Source: VXNE01 sp965248075
Lineage (GTDB): Bacteria > Pseudomonadota > Gammaproteobacteria > Pseudomonadales > Azotimanducaceae
Reading direction: 5' to 3'
Assembly (NCBI GenBank): GCA_965248075.1
Contig: CBDFIL010000003.1
Span: 806,001 to 870,000 of the forward strand
DNA length: 64,000 nucleotides
How positions within the stretch are numbered: position 1 is the stretch's first letter; the number at the start of each line of letters is the position of its first letter. The notes beneath the pieces are model-generated. The model made no database searches, was not told the origin of the DNA, and worked only from the letters and a program-made list of their open reading frames with translations. Shown here piece by piece: positions 1 through 8,675 of this stretch. The translations under genes were made by a program, and so were the position numbers.

Positions 1-72
1 GACGTCCGCTGCGGGGGTCCGCTTGTGGACTTGCCGGAGGTGCAGTATTCGCCATCGAGGGAGAGCATCAAG

Positions 73-2535
73 ATGAGGAGAGCATCGAGCGCCTACGCGC
101 TTAAGATTCTGGCGGCGGGAGCCGCCATCGCCCTGGCCGCGCCTCCCGCGCTGGCCGAGGAGGACGACGACGAACGGGCATCCGGCGTCGTCGAGGAGAT
201 CGTGGTCTCGGCCACGTATCGCGACACCCGCCTCATGGACACCCCGCTGACGATCTCCGCGGTCACCGACCACGACATCATCAGCAAGGGCATCGAGGAC
301 ATCCAGACCCTCTACCAGTCCATCCCGGGACTCGCCTATCGGAGCAACTCGCAGACCTACAACACGCTGTCGGTGCGGGGGATCACTCCACCGGCGGCCG
401 GCGGCGGCGCCACGGTCGGCGTCTACTTCGACAACATGCCGATCACGGACGCCAACTCCGGCGGCCTGGCGCAGACGCTCGGGCCGCTGTTCGACCTCGA
501 GCGGGTCGAAGTGCTGAAGGGTCCCCAGGGCACGCTCTATGGCGAGGGCGCCTTGGGTGGCTCGATCCGCTACATCACGAAGAAGCCGGATCCGAGCGGC
601 TTCGACTACTCGTTCCAGGCCAATATCGAGGACATCGGCGAATCGGACGGGTTGTCATATCGCACTGACGGGATGGTCAATATCCCACTCGGCGACAACT
701 TCGCGGCCCGCATTGTGGGCTATCGACGCGACCGCGTGGGTATTCTCGACCAGGTCGCACCGCGCAGCGAGGAGGACGTCGATACATTTGTCGAGAACGG
801 CGGCAGGATCCGCCTCGCGTGGTACGTCAGTGATGCCCTGGAACTCTCCGCGATGGTCAACGTCGTCGACGGCGACTACGGCGGTCCGGGACTCGCCTTC
901 CACTGTTTCTCCGAGTCAACGCCCTCGGACCCGGGCGGCCAGGTGCACGTCTACGACCTGCCCGGCACCGACTGCGAAGGCCAGTTCGACCAGTTCAACC
1001 GCCGCGATCCCTACGTGACGCACCTCGGCCACTGGAACCACCAGAGCGGCGGCTACGACGACCAGGCGATGTACAACTTCAGCATCGATTGGGAGTTGCC
1101 TTTCGCCCACCTCACCGCGAGCACTTCCTACTTCGAACGCGAGACGGCCTACTCGGAAGAAACCAGCCCACGCTTTTCGATCGGCCTGATCAACGCCGTC
1201 AATGGCATCTTCGCTCCCGATCTGATGACCGGGCTCGGCGGCGACGGCGCATTCTTCCGCGCATCGGAGCGTTTCGTGCAGGAGCTGCGCCTCGTGTCCA
1301 ACACGGACAGCCGGTGGCAATGGACGGTCGGCGCCTACTACAAGGACGACGAGTCCCAGGGCGGGGCACACGATGAGTGCCACAACGGCGGTCCGCCGGC
1401 CTACGACGGTCTGGACACCCACTGCTGGCTGCAATACAACTTCTACCCCGAGGTTCCCGTTGCCACGCAGCAGGCGATCATTGGCTTCCTCAACGACTTC
1501 GTCGTTGCCGGCAACACGAGCTACCGTGACTTCGGGGAACAGGCGATCTTCGGCGAAGTGAGCTACAGCATCAACGAGCAGTGGGACATCCTTGTGGGTG
1601 CCCGTTACGCCGACGTCTCGTTTGACCTCATCGTTGCGCCAGCCGGGGTCGACAGCCGATCCAACCCGGTGAACGACCTCGGCATCACCACTCGCATCTC
1701 CTCGCCCAAGGTCACCCTGACGTGGCGCCCCATGACGGACGTCATGATGTACCTGACGTACTCCCAGGGTTACCGGCCCGGCATCGTCAACACCGGTGTC
1801 GCCACCAAGGTCGCCGAACTCGACGCCATCCGGGGCACGAACCCACGGGCACAGGAGTACTACGACCGGTTCGTCGGGGTGCAGACCGTCGATGGCGACG
1901 AAGCCATCAACATCGAACTGGGCCTGAAGGCGACCCTTGCCGAGGGCCGCTTCAGCTTTACGGCGTCGCTCTATCAGATCGACTGGAAAGACACGATCGT
2001 GGCGTTCAACGACGAGATTCCGGACATTCCCGATGTCAGTCCGCTCGGCTTCAGCTTCAACCGGAACGAGGGCTCCGCCGAGAGCCAGGGGCTCGAGTAT
2101 GAGATTCGCATGGTCCCCATGGAGAACCTGAGCGTCAATTTCGGCGGCGACTGGAACTGGACGGCGGCTATCGAGGCAGCCGCCGCGGGCCGCTATCTCG
2201 GCGTGGACATCCAGCCCGGCAACCGCTTGGCCAACGCGCCGAAATTCAGCCAGTACCTGGCCGTCGCCTATGACTTCCCGCTCGGGAACTTCAACGCCAC
2301 GGCCAGGGTCGACGCCTACTGGGTTGGCGAGTCGTGGAACACGGCGAACAACGAACGTCCGGCACCCGCCTACCAGACCGGCGACGTCAAGCTGCTGCTC
2401 GGGCGAAGCGACTGGCAGATCGGCCTGTACGTCCGCAACTTCACCGACGAGAGGGTCGTCTATGAGTTGAACCAGGTCGGCTACCGCTTCGGGCGGCCGC
2501 GCACCTTCGGGGTGCAGATCAACTACAGCCTGTAA
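73..2535 (+). CDS. TonB-dependent outer-membrane receptor (first copy)
   Basis: 820-residue TonB-dependent receptor that should import a ligand across the outer membrane using TonB/ExbBD energy. Residues 1-28 form a signal peptide ending in ALA before an acidic run. A TonB-box-like segment, EEIVVSATYRDT, lies near residue 41. The plug domain has the typical ERVEVLKGPQGTLYGEGALGG stretch at about 143-163, and the rest is a beta-barrel ending in an aromatic-rich strand, FGVQINYSL. A GTG at 25 is also in frame, but the ATG at 73 gives the signal peptide directly and follows a GGGAG box. It is only distantly similar to the other two receptors in the window. Ligand unknown; the family assignment is firm. 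Confidence 0.93.
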   Translation: MRRASSAYALKILAAGAAIALAAPPALAEEDDDERASGVVEEIVVSATYRDTRLMDTPLTISAVTDHDIISKGIEDIQTLYQSIPGLAYRSNSQTYNTLSVRGITPPAAGGGATVGVYFDNMPITDANSGGLAQTLGPLFDLERVEVLKGPQGTLYGEGALGGSIRYITKKPDPSGFDYSFQANIEDIGESDGLSYRTDGMVNIPLGDNFAARIVGYRRDRVGILDQVAPRSEEDVDTFVENGGRIRLAWYVSDALELSAMVNVVDGDYGGPGLAFHCFSESTPSDPGGQVHVYDLPGTDCEGQFDQFNRRDPYVTHLGHWNHQSGGYDDQAMYNFSIDWELPFAHLTASTSYFERETAYSEETSPRFSIGLINAVNGIFAPDLMTGLGGDGAFFRASERFVQELRLVSNTDSRWQWTVGAYYKDDESQGGAHDECHNGGPPAYDGLDTHCWLQYNFYPEVPVATQQAIIGFLNDFVVAGNTSYRDFGEQAIFGEVSYSINEQWDILVGARYADVSFDLIVAPAGVDSRSNPVNDLGITTRISSPKVTLTWRPMTDVMMYLTYSQGYRPGIVNTGVATKVAELDAIRGTNPRAQEYYDRFVGVQTVDGDEAINIELGLKATLAEGRFSFTASLYQIDWKDTIVAFNDEIPDIPDVSPLGFSFNRNEGSAESQGLEYEIRMVPMENLSVNFGGDWNWTAAIEAAAAGRYLGVDIQPGNRLANAPKFSQYLAVAYDFPLGNFNATARVDAYWVGESWNTANNERPAPAYQTGDVKLLLGRSDWQIGLYVRNFTDERVVYELNQVGYRFGRPRTFGVQINYSL

Positions 2536-2562
2536 GGCTGCGGCCTTCCTTCCATCCGGACC

Positions 2563-2595
2563 AGCGGCCCGCGCATCGCGCGGGCCGCTTCTTTT
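2563..2595 (+). terminator. Rho-independent terminator after the first TonB receptor
   Basis: GC-rich perfect stem AGCGGCCCGCGC / GCGCGGGCCGCT with an AT-containing 3-nt loop, followed by TTCTTTT. It lies 28 bases after the receptor stop codon, as expected for an intrinsic terminator. Confidence 0.85.
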
Positions 2596-2628
2596 CGCCT
2601 CCTTCGCAGGCCGACCAAAAACGTCTCC

Positions 2629-2658
2629 GTCGTGGAATGGTCTTGACCATTCCACGAC
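2629..2658. repeat. Perfect 14-bp inverted repeat at a gene-truncation point
   Basis: GTCGTGGAATGGTC, a TT spacer, then its exact reverse complement. It ends where homology to the truncated ATPase gene begins (about 2660). It could be a transposon-end remnant, a protein-binding palindrome or a terminator for the opposite strand; nothing else distinguishes these. Confidence 0.6.
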
Positions 2659-2659
2659 A

Positions 2660-3514
2660 TACAGCGGCGGGGATAGCCTGATGGGGCGCTATCTCTCATA
2701 CCGGATGCATCCGTTCTCGGTGGCCGAGCGAATCTCCCCAACACTTCCTGTCGCGTCTGGCCCCATCTCGCCCCCCACCCCGATCGAGGATGCGGACTTC
2801 GCGGCCCTCTGGCAGCACGGCGGCTTTCCCGAGCCGTATCTCAAGCGCGATGCCCGCTTTATCCGGCGTTGGCAATCCCTGCGTCTCGTGCAACTGGTCC
2901 GCGAGGAGATTCGCGACCTGACCCGGATCCAGCAACTCGACCAGCTGGAAGTCATGGTCCGTCTGCTCGCCGCACGCTCCGGCGAACCGGTCGTCTACGA
3001 CGGCCTGGCAAAGCAATTGAGGGTGTCCGCCGACACCGTTCGCCGATGGCTCGCGGCGTTGTGCGACCTGCACCTCGGTTTTCTCGTCCGTCCGTGATTC
3101 AGCAACGTGTCCCGCTCGCTGCGCAAGGAGCCGAAGTGGTACCTCCGCGACTGGGCGAGCGTCGCCGACCCGGGACCACGCGCAGAGACGTTCGTCGCCT
3201 GTCACCTGGCCAGGGCGGTCGACGGATGGAACGATCTCGGACTGGACGCGTTCGAACTCGGCTACATCCGGGACAAGGAGAGGAGAGAAGTCGACTTCGT
3301 GGTGACACGGAGCGGCAAGCCGTGGTTTCTTGCCGAGGTCAAGTATCGCGACGAGTCGATGAGTTCTCACCTTCCCTACTACCAGGATCGGCTCGACGTG
3401 CCATTCGCATTCCAGGTGACGCTCGATGCCGAATACGTCGATGCGGATTGCTTCGTCGAACCGGGCAGGCCGCGGGTCGTCCCCGCGCGGACCCTGCTTT
3501 CGCAGTTGCTTTGA
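2660..3514 (+). pseudogene. AAA-type ATP-binding protein with DUF4143, N-terminally truncated, one nonsense codon
   Basis: Remnant of the AAA_14/DUF4143 family (orphan ATPases with a C-terminal nuclease-like domain). The open frame begins with MGRYLSYRMHPFSVAE, and homology-like codons for SGGDSL can be read upstream of that ATG, so the Walker A/B part has been deleted rather than never present. The same frame continues after a TGA at 3095-3097, in the usual family context 'RP(W)..N.SRSLRKEPKWYLRDW', which suggests a TGG to TGA change. The C-terminal part keeps EVDFVVTR and FLAEVKY, the PD-(D/E)XK-like core. Almost certainly non-functional. Confidence 0.85.
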
Positions 3515-3605
3515 GTCGGCGAGAACCGCCTCCCGTCCCGCGCGCCGGGTCACCACCCGCTCGCGCGTGTCAATTGACGCGATCCACCAGATCCACCAGT
3601 GGGGC

Positions 3606-4007
3606 CTACCTGCTCGCCACGTTCGCCAAGTCGTATTCCTGCACAAGCAAGTCCGCCGGCACACTCCACTCGACCGACAGGACTCGGATCATCGGCAACG
3701 TCAGCGCTCGGCGACGACGCAGCACTTCGGACGCGCGGGGCTGCGATCCAAGCAACCGGGCGAGGTCCTTCTGCCTGTAGCCGCGCGCCTCCATGACATG
3801 TTCGATCACCGCGACAGGATCCGGTGCCGCCATGGGCCAGCGATCCGCTTCATAGACCTCGATCAGCACGGCCAGGACTTCGAGCCGGTCGCTCTCCGGA
3901 GTGTCAGGCACTGCGCCCATCAGCGCATCGACCTCGGCCAGCGCCACGTCGTACTCGCTCTCGTTCCCGATGGGCTTGAGGGGCCGGCGGGCAGGGCGGC
4001 TAGACAT
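3606..4007 (-). CDS. higA: HigA-type antitoxin (helix-turn-helix)
   Basis: 133-residue antitoxin of the HigA class. The N-terminal half has the family pattern PIGNESEYDVALAEVDALMG...TPESDRLEVLAVLIEVYE. The C-terminal half is an XRE-like helix-turn-helix (YRQKDLARLLGS...ASEVLRRRRALTL). It should neutralise the adjacent HigB and repress the operon. The ATG at 4007 was chosen over upstream in-frame codons because it gives the normal family start and overlaps the toxin stop by 8 bases, implying translational coupling in the order toxin then antitoxin. Confidence 0.88.
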   Translation of the reverse strand: MSSRPARRPLKPIGNESEYDVALAEVDALMGAVPDTPESDRLEVLAVLIEVYEADRWPMAAPDPVAVIEHVMEARGYRQKDLARLLGSQPRASEVLRRRRALTLPMIRVLSVEWSVPADLLVQEYDLANVASR

Positions 4008-4293
4008 CGGATGCGTCGATCCTGTCGTACTCGGCATGCGTCCCGACGAACCGAACGAATCCGAGGCGACGCGGATAGTCAAAGCGGACCACCAATCGGT
4101 ACCGGTTCCCTCCGATGTTGAAGACCACCCGATCGCCGCCGACGATACTCGCGTTTCTGTACACGGCCTTGACCTCCGAGGGCGAAGGCCAATCGGCCTT
4201 CGCAGCTATCGCGTACCATGCCTTGAGCGGCTGTTCGGCGCGGGTCTCCTTCTCCCAGAACGCGCGCAACGTCCGCTTGGCGATGATGCGCAT
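4000..4293 (-). CDS. higB: HigB-type mRNA interferase toxin
   Basis: 97-residue toxin of the HigB/RelE superfamily, which cleaves mRNA on the ribosome. It begins MRIIAKRTLRAFWEKETRAE and ends with the family signature FVGTHAEYDRIDA; a KAVYRNASIVGGDRVVFNIGGNRYRL core is complete. The long upstream extension of the frame has no family similarity, so the start is taken at 4293. It is first in the operon with higA. Confidence 0.9.
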   Translation of the reverse strand: MRIIAKRTLRAFWEKETRAEQPLKAWYAIAAKADWPSPSEVKAVYRNASIVGGDRVVFNIGGNRYRLVVRFDYPRRLGFVRFVGTHAEYDRIDASDV

Positions 4294-4557
4294 GACGGGA
4301 GCATAGGCATCCCACCACGGGATAGCAAGCCCGACAGCACGTGGCATCAATGGCTTCTGCGACGCCGCGGGATGAGGCCGCGCGCCAGCGCCGGACTCAG
4401 GCTGCGGTCGCTTACGCTCCCTTCGCCAAGTCCGGTCCGACACGATCGACGGTGTCGGAAGCCATCGCCTATGCAAACACCCCGCCCCGGCCAAAAGGGA
4501 CATTTCTGCTTTGCGTTGACAGGAGCGGGCCAACCGTCGCCGTGACCGACCCGCACC
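4294..4557. other. Gene-free spacer with a possible insertion-sequence end
   Basis: No coding sequence is convincing here. At about 4494-4520 the string AAAAGGGACATTTCTG followed by CTTTGCGTTGACAG resembles terminal sequence seen beside some insertion sequences, and a similar GGGGACATTTCTGAATTG occurs at 27513. No transposase remains. The rest presumably contains the higBA promoter (minus strand). Confidence 0.35.
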
Positions 4558-4582
4558 AATAGACTAGGCGAACTGGTCTATT
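4558..4582 (+). promoter_or_regulatory. Palindromic operator, decayed-antitoxin copy
   Basis: AATAGACTAG, a 5-base spacer, then CTGGTCTATT; arms match at 9 of 10 positions. It sits 13 bases before the ATG of the antitoxin remnant, exactly as in the intact vapBC copy at 6256-6280, so it is the likely autoregulatory site. Confidence 0.6.
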
Positions 4583-4595
4583 CCTCGGGTGCAAC

Positions 4596-4728
4596 ATGTC
4601 GACCGTCGGTTCCTACGAGGCGAAGACGCGGCTGCCCGAGCTGCTACGTTCCGTCGAGCGTGGAGAGACCGTCACGATCACGCGGCGGGGCGTGCCCATT
4701 GCCCGAATCGTCGGAATCGATGACCGGG
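4596..4728 (+). pseudogene. Truncated Phd/YefM-type antitoxin, copy of the vapB at 6294
   Basis: The first 44 residues (MSTVGSYEAKTRLPELLRSV ... GVPIARIVGIDDR) differ from the intact antitoxin at 6294 by a single residue (Arg for Gln at position 22). Upstream similarity starts near 4524. After codon 44 it switches abruptly to unrelated sequence leading into the Rpn remnant, and no PIN toxin follows. The frame stays open to 4985 by chance. This is the left part of a duplicated toxin-antitoxin locus lost by recombination. Confidence 0.85.
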
Positions 4729-4734
4729 TCCAAG

Positions 4735-5568
4735 GGTTCCATGGACGCCACGGTATGCCCGGACAACCTGCACATGGAACAGTGGCGCGGCCGGCGGTTC
4801 CGCTCCACCGACCGTCTGCTGCCGGTGCTGCCCCTGGTCATCTACACCGGGACTTCGCCGTGGAGCGCCGCACCGCGGGTCATCGACCTCGTGACGCCCG
4901 GCGCGTCGCCTATCGGGCTTCGCGATGCAGGCGTCGCATCGCGCGCCGACCCGTTGTTCGCGGGCGACGGCTACCTGACGCGTGACACCCTGCGGGTGGC
5001 GACCGAGGATTTGAATCTCGACAACGCGGCGTCGCTGCTGGCCGGTTTGGAGAACCCGTCGCCGGACACCGTAGCGACGCGCCTGGCGTCGCTGCACAGA
5101 CGGATGAATCCGCCGGAGTTGCGTCCGCTCAGAGAAGTCATGCTGCTGTGGGCGCAGCAAGTGGCAAAGCGGCGCATCAATCTGGACTTGAGGATGCAGG
5201 ATACGGTGGAAGTTGACCGAATGCGCGAATCGGACGACGTCGAAGCGTTCTTCGCAGCACGGGTCGAGGTGTGGCGGAACCAGTACCGCGGCGAGGGCTG
5301 GGCACAAGGCATCGAACAAGGCGTCGAGCAAGGCATCGAACAGCGTCTTGCCGCGGAGAGGGACCTGCTATGCCGTCAGGCGGCGCGGCATTTCGACGCC
5401 GGCACGGTCGAACGGCTTCGCGCGTTGCTCGACGATGTCTCCGATCAGGAAGCGTTCGACGAGATACTCGCGGCCATCTTCGAGCGGACCACGCCAGCGG
5501 AATTGCTTGCACGCACCATGCAAGCGCGACGCCGCGACGCCGACCGAAGTCCCGCCGGCAGGGGTTGA
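4735..5568 (+). pseudogene. Rpn/YhgA-type nuclease-transposase homologue, N-terminus missing (copy A)
   Basis: C-terminal two thirds of a recombination-promoting nuclease (Rpn) family protein. It retains NLHMEQWRGRRF, then the hallmark RLLPVLPLVIYTGTSPW, a helical region and the typical GIEQGVEQGIEQRLAAERD repeat-rich tail. The N-terminal PD-(D/E)XK catalytic part is absent; the sequence before codon ~26 of the open frame is antitoxin DNA read in another frame. The same tail recurs at 8181-8666. Rpn proteins act as DNA nucleases promoting recombination; this copy cannot. Confidence 0.85.
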
Positions 5569-5574
5569 CGAGCT

Positions 5575-5882
5575 TCAGATCTGTACCGGCGCACCCGCCT
5601 GGTCGGTCAATCCTTCGACGTCAAACGTCATCATGACAAGGTCCCGGGACCTGCCGTTCCGGTCTACCACGAAGTCCGCCAACAGCGCTTCCGGCACGAA
5701 TCCAAGCCTGCGAAACGCCGCCTGCGCCCCTGGTTGGTCCGCGGTCATCTGCGCCACGAGCTTCTGCAGCGTAAATGCCCTCGCCATGTCGAAAACGTGC
5801 GAAATCAGCAGCCTGCCCAGCCCTTGCGCACGCACGGCCGGCGCCACGTTGACGCGGACCTCGCCGATGTGGCGCATCCACG
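5575..5882 (-). pseudogene. C-terminal fragment of a GNAT acetyltransferase
   Basis: About 100 codons nearly identical to the 3' part of the complete GNAT gene at 8676-9350 (WMRHIGEVRVNVAPAVRAQGLG ... DQAGAPV). It keeps the same stop codon position relative to the Rpn remnant that follows. The break from GNAT to the unrelated sequence upstream falls in GGCGCATCCACG (5871-5882), shared by both partners, i.e. microhomology-mediated joining. Lacks the N-terminal half and is not functional. Confidence 0.85.
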
Positions 5883-6028
5883 ATCTTGGACGCATTCCGC
5901 GCGTGCTCGCGCACAAAGGTGACGGGGGCGAAACAGTACCGGCAGTTCAAGGATCCCCTGTCCGCTTCCAGCACTTGGTCCGCAGAGACCACCTCGTCGC
6001 CAAGACGTCGGCACTTCGCCTTCAACAT
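5883..6028 (-). pseudogene. N-terminal fragment of a CoiA-like zinc-binding protein
   Basis: About 50 codons beginning MLKAKCRRLGDEVVSADQVL and containing a CRYC pair and FVREHARNASKIVDA. This resembles the N-terminal zinc-binding region of competence protein CoiA-like families, but I am not certain of the family. It is cut off where it meets the GNAT fragment. The 225 bases between it and the next operator hold no convincing gene. Confidence 0.4.
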
Positions 6029-6255
6029 CCTGAGTCCTCGTCCCATCAGGATCACTCCTGCGCTTGGCCGAACTGAAGACCCTATTCCAGCCGCCGCGAG
6101 TCAACAAGGGCGTTCCACGAGCCAGCTGGAAGGGCCCCTGCGCTTGGGCGCAGATTGACTCTGCGCGACGACGCATCCTCGCCCCGGAACCGGCAGGTGG
6201 GGCCGCAACACCCACGCCGCCAACGGGCCAACCGTTGCCGTTACCGACCCGCGCC

Positions 6256-6280
6256 AATAGACTAGGGCAACTGGTCTATT
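6256..6280 (+). promoter_or_regulatory. Palindromic operator upstream of vapBC
   Basis: AATAGACTAG-GGCAA-CTGGTCTATT, 13 bases before the vapB start. The same palindrome, with a slightly different spacer, precedes the decayed antitoxin copy at 4558. Conservation of the arms in both copies supports binding by the antitoxin or the VapBC complex. Confidence 0.65.
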
Positions 6281-6293
6281 CCCATGGTGCAAC

Positions 6294-6539
6294 ATGTCGA
6301 CCGTCGGTTCCTACGAGGCGAAGACCCGGTTGCCCGAGTTGCTACGCTCCGTCGAGCAGGGAGAGACCGTCACGATCACGCGGCGGGGCGTGCCCATTGC
6401 CCGGATCGTCGGAATCGATGACCGGGCCAACGAACACGTCGGGGCGATCATCGACCGTATGCAGGCGGCCCGCTCCCGTCGTGCCTCGGTTTCGGCCAGT
6501 GAAATCATGGCGGCCCGGGACGAGGGACGACGAGACTGA
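6294..6539 (+). CDS. vapB: Phd/YefM-family antitoxin (VapB)
   Basis: 81-residue antitoxin. The N-terminal Phd/YefM DNA-binding fold (MSTVGSYEAKTRLPELLRSV, then TRRGVPIARIVG) should bind the palindrome just upstream. The C-terminal toxin-neutralising tail ends in SASEIMAARDEGRRD, a common VapB ending. Its TGA overlaps the toxin ATG by one base, so the two are translationally coupled. Near-identical to the truncated copy at 4596. Confidence 0.92.
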   Translation: MSTVGSYEAKTRLPELLRSVEQGETVTITRRGVPIARIVGIDDRANEHVGAIIDRMQAARSRRASVSASEIMAARDEGRRD

Positions 6540-6940
6540 TGCCCTTCGTGATCGACGCCTCGGTCACGGCATCCTGGTGCTTCGAAGACGAACAGGACCC
6601 ATCGGCCAACGTCGCCATGGACCGGCTGCGAGAGGACGAAGCGATCGCCCCCGCGCTCTGGTGGGTGGAGATACGCAACATCCTGGTCGTCAACGAGCGG
6701 CGTGGACGCATCGCGCCGCAGGACGCGGACGCGTTCCTCGATGACGTGGGACGCCTGCCGATCCGCATCGAGGCAGAGTCCGGCGGGCGCCAGGTGATGG
6801 CACTGGCGCGTCGGCACGGTCTGACCGCCTACGACGCCACCTATCTCGACCTGGCGATACGCTACCGCGCGCCGATAGCAACGCTGGATCGCGCGCTCGC
6901 GGAAGCCGCACGCGCCGAAGGCCTCGAACTCGTGCGCTGA
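6539..6940 (+). CDS. vapC: PIN-domain ribonuclease toxin (VapC)
   Basis: 133-residue PIN-domain toxin that would cleave RNA. Acidic metal ligands are visible at FVIDASV (Asp6), WWVEIRN, YDATYLDLA and TLDRAL in the expected order. Complete length for the family and directly coupled to vapB. The following 103 bases to the next gene carry no feature I can identify. Confidence 0.92.
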   Translation: MPFVIDASVTASWCFEDEQDPSANVAMDRLREDEAIAPALWWVEIRNILVVNERRGRIAPQDADAFLDDVGRLPIRIEAESGGRQVMALARRHGLTAYDATYLDLAIRYRAPIATLDRALAEAARAEGLELVR

Positions 6941-7043
6941 CCGAGTTGCCGAGGCACCGAGCTTCCCGGGCAGGGCGCATTTCGGACCGCGCCGCGTGCC
7001 GACTCGAAGCATCGGGAGTGCGGGTGCGCGTTTGAAAACGGTT

Positions 7044-7331
7044 TCAGCGAACCACCGCGAGCGTCTCGATAGTGCCGGAATCCACCGAAGCACGGGCGAT
7101 GTCGAGGTCGTACAACGCCTGCAGGTTCAACCAGGACTCGGGGGTCATCCCAAGTGCGCAGCCAATGCGCAATGCGGTGTCTGCCGTGATAGCCCGACGC
7201 CCGTGGACGATCTCGTTGATGCGTCTTGCCGAGGTGCCGATCGCTTTGGCCAACCGGTACTGGCTGATACCCAATTCGTCCAGAATCTCCGCCAGATGCT
7301 CTCCGGGATGGATGGGGTCTATTTCCGTCAT
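7044..7331 (-). CDS. higA: HigA/VapI-type XRE antitoxin
   Basis: 95-residue helix-turn-helix antitoxin with the HigA signature HPGEHLAEILDELGISQYRLA, then INEIVHGRRAITADTALRIG and ALGMTPESWLNLQALYDL. It lies 18 bases downstream of its toxin gene in the same orientation, an operon with toxin first. Second HigBA locus in the window. Confidence 0.93.
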   Translation of the reverse strand: MTEIDPIHPGEHLAEILDELGISQYRLAKAIGTSARRINEIVHGRRAITADTALRIGCALGMTPESWLNLQALYDLDIARASVDSGTIETLAVVR

Positions 7332-7349
7332 GGTTTTCTCCCGTGACAG

Positions 7350-7628
7350 TCAGTGGTAATCCACGATTTCAACGTCCGTCGCACCTTGTGCCGTCCAGCG
7401 AAAGCACACCCGCCATTGGTCGTTCATGCGGATGCTGTATTGCCCCTTGCGGCCACCGCGGAGCGCTTCAAGCCGATGCGACGGAGGCAGGTTGAGGTCC
7501 GTCAACGCAGCCGCCGTGACCACGCGTTGAAGCCGCATGCGCGCGCGTCGCTGGATGTCGAGCGGGAGGCGCCGAACGGGCGCGCCACGAAAGACGCCTT
7601 CGGTATCCTTGTCCCTGAACCGGCTCAC
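7350..7628 (-). CDS. higB: HigB/RelE-type toxin
   Basis: 92-residue mRNA-interferase-type toxin of the HigB (RelE superfamily) group. Signature: MSRFRDKDTEGVFRG, then LPPSHRLEALRGGRKGQYSI and RMNDQWRVCFRW, ending EIVDYH. Complete and paired with the antitoxin at 7044. Confidence 0.93.
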   Translation of the reverse strand: MSRFRDKDTEGVFRGAPVRRLPLDIQRRARMRLQRVVTAAALTDLNLPPSHRLEALRGGRKGQYSIRMNDQWRVCFRWTAQGATDVEIVDYH

Positions 7629-7844
7629 GAAGCGATGCTACGACATGACGCGCTGAGATAATAACGCCAAACGTCAATGCCGGCGAGAACCGATGAAACA
7701 CGGCGCGCATCCAGTCGTCGCCGGTCCCTCGGCGGGCCAGGCCGAATGTCCCCATCGGCCTTGGATTCGAGAGCGGCCACCTCAACGGGGCCCCACGTGC
7801 CCGTCCCCAGGACCGTTCACGCGCATCCACTGACAACGACTGAG
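7629..7844. other. Gene-free spacer
   Basis: Several open frames cross this stretch on both strands, but none resembles a known family or has a plausible start. It separates the HigBA locus from the repeat and broken Rpn gene. Confidence 0.4.
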
Positions 7845-7967
7845 CCAAGGGAACGAAGTGACCGCCGGTGCAGCTTCCATGCAAGGACGGCGTGGCTGGG
7901 CCGGAGGCGCGCCGGTGCGTAGCGCGCTTGCGAGCGAGTGCCGGACCGGCTATGGGGCGCTACAAGG
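7845..7967 (+). repeat. 123-bp dispersed repeat, Rpn leader copy 1
   Basis: Starts CCAAGGGAACGAAGTGACCG and ends at GGGGCGCTACAAGG, covering the 5' flank and first five codons (MGRYK) of the Rpn remnant. A copy of the same length, differing at only a handful of positions, lies at 46871-46993 with no Rpn gene attached. Confidence 0.85.
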
Positions 7968-8666
7968 ACATCTTCGGCTACGCATTCATGGTCGAGGAGC
8001 TCCTGCACTGGTTGGTCGCGTACCTCCACGGTGGACACGAACTCGTCGAGCAGTTGGACTGCTCCACGCTGATGCGCGTCCAGGAACAGTCCGTCACCGG
8101 AGACGCCGGCGACCTGCATCGGCCTGGAACTCCAGCATCAGGATCAGGTAGAGCCAGTCGTCGTCGCGGTCGCGAAAGCGCCCCTGGTCATCTACACCGG
8201 GACTTCGCCGTGGAGCGCCGCACCGCGGGTCATCGACCTCGTGACGCCCGGCGCGCAGCAAGTGGCAAAGCGGCGCATCAATCTGGACTTGAGGATGCAG
8301 GATACGGTGGAAGTTGACCGAATGCGCGAATCGGACGACGTCGAAGCGTTCTTCGCAGCACGGGTCGAGGTGTGACGGAACCAGTACCGCGCCGAGGGCC
8401 GGGCACAAGGCATCGAACAAGGCGTCGAGCAAGGCATCGAACAGCGTCTTGCCGCGGAGAGGGACCTGCTATGCCGTCAGGCGGCGCGGCATTTCGACGC
8501 CGGCACGGTCGAACGGCTTCGCGCGTTGCTCGACGATGTCTCCGATCAGGGAGCGTTCGACGAGATACTCGCGGCCATCGTCGAGCGGACCACGCCGGCG
8601 GAGTTGCTTGAACGCACCAGGCGAGCGCGGGGCCGCGCCGCCGACCGACGTCCCACCGGCGCCCGT
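7952..8666 (+). pseudogene. Rpn-type nuclease homologue with internal inversion, deletion and nonsense codon (copy B)
   Basis: This copy keeps the N-terminus lost from copy A: MGRYKDIFGYAFMVEELLHW and LVEQLDCSTLMRVQEQSV. At about 8105-8180 the sequence makes sense only on the opposite strand, where it reads FRDRDDDWLYLILMLEFQAD, the next expected Rpn segment, so this block is inverted in place. The plus strand resumes with PLVIYTGTSPW at 8181 in a different frame. Relative to copy A about 255 bases are deleted after GTGACGCCCGGCGCG, and a TGG codon has become TGA near 8374. The C-terminal repeat tail ends at 8666. Confidence 0.85.
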
Positions 8667-8675
8667 TGACGAGCC

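Noticed and set aside
916..2655. 579-codon open frame on the minus strand opposite the first TonB receptor
   Set aside because: Mirror image of a real, motif-rich gene in high-GC DNA; its translation is low-complexity and has no family motifs.
3095..8376. UGA read as tryptophan, suggested by two TGG to TGA changes
   Set aside because: Both are in genes already broken by other lesions, and many intact genes here end with TGA.
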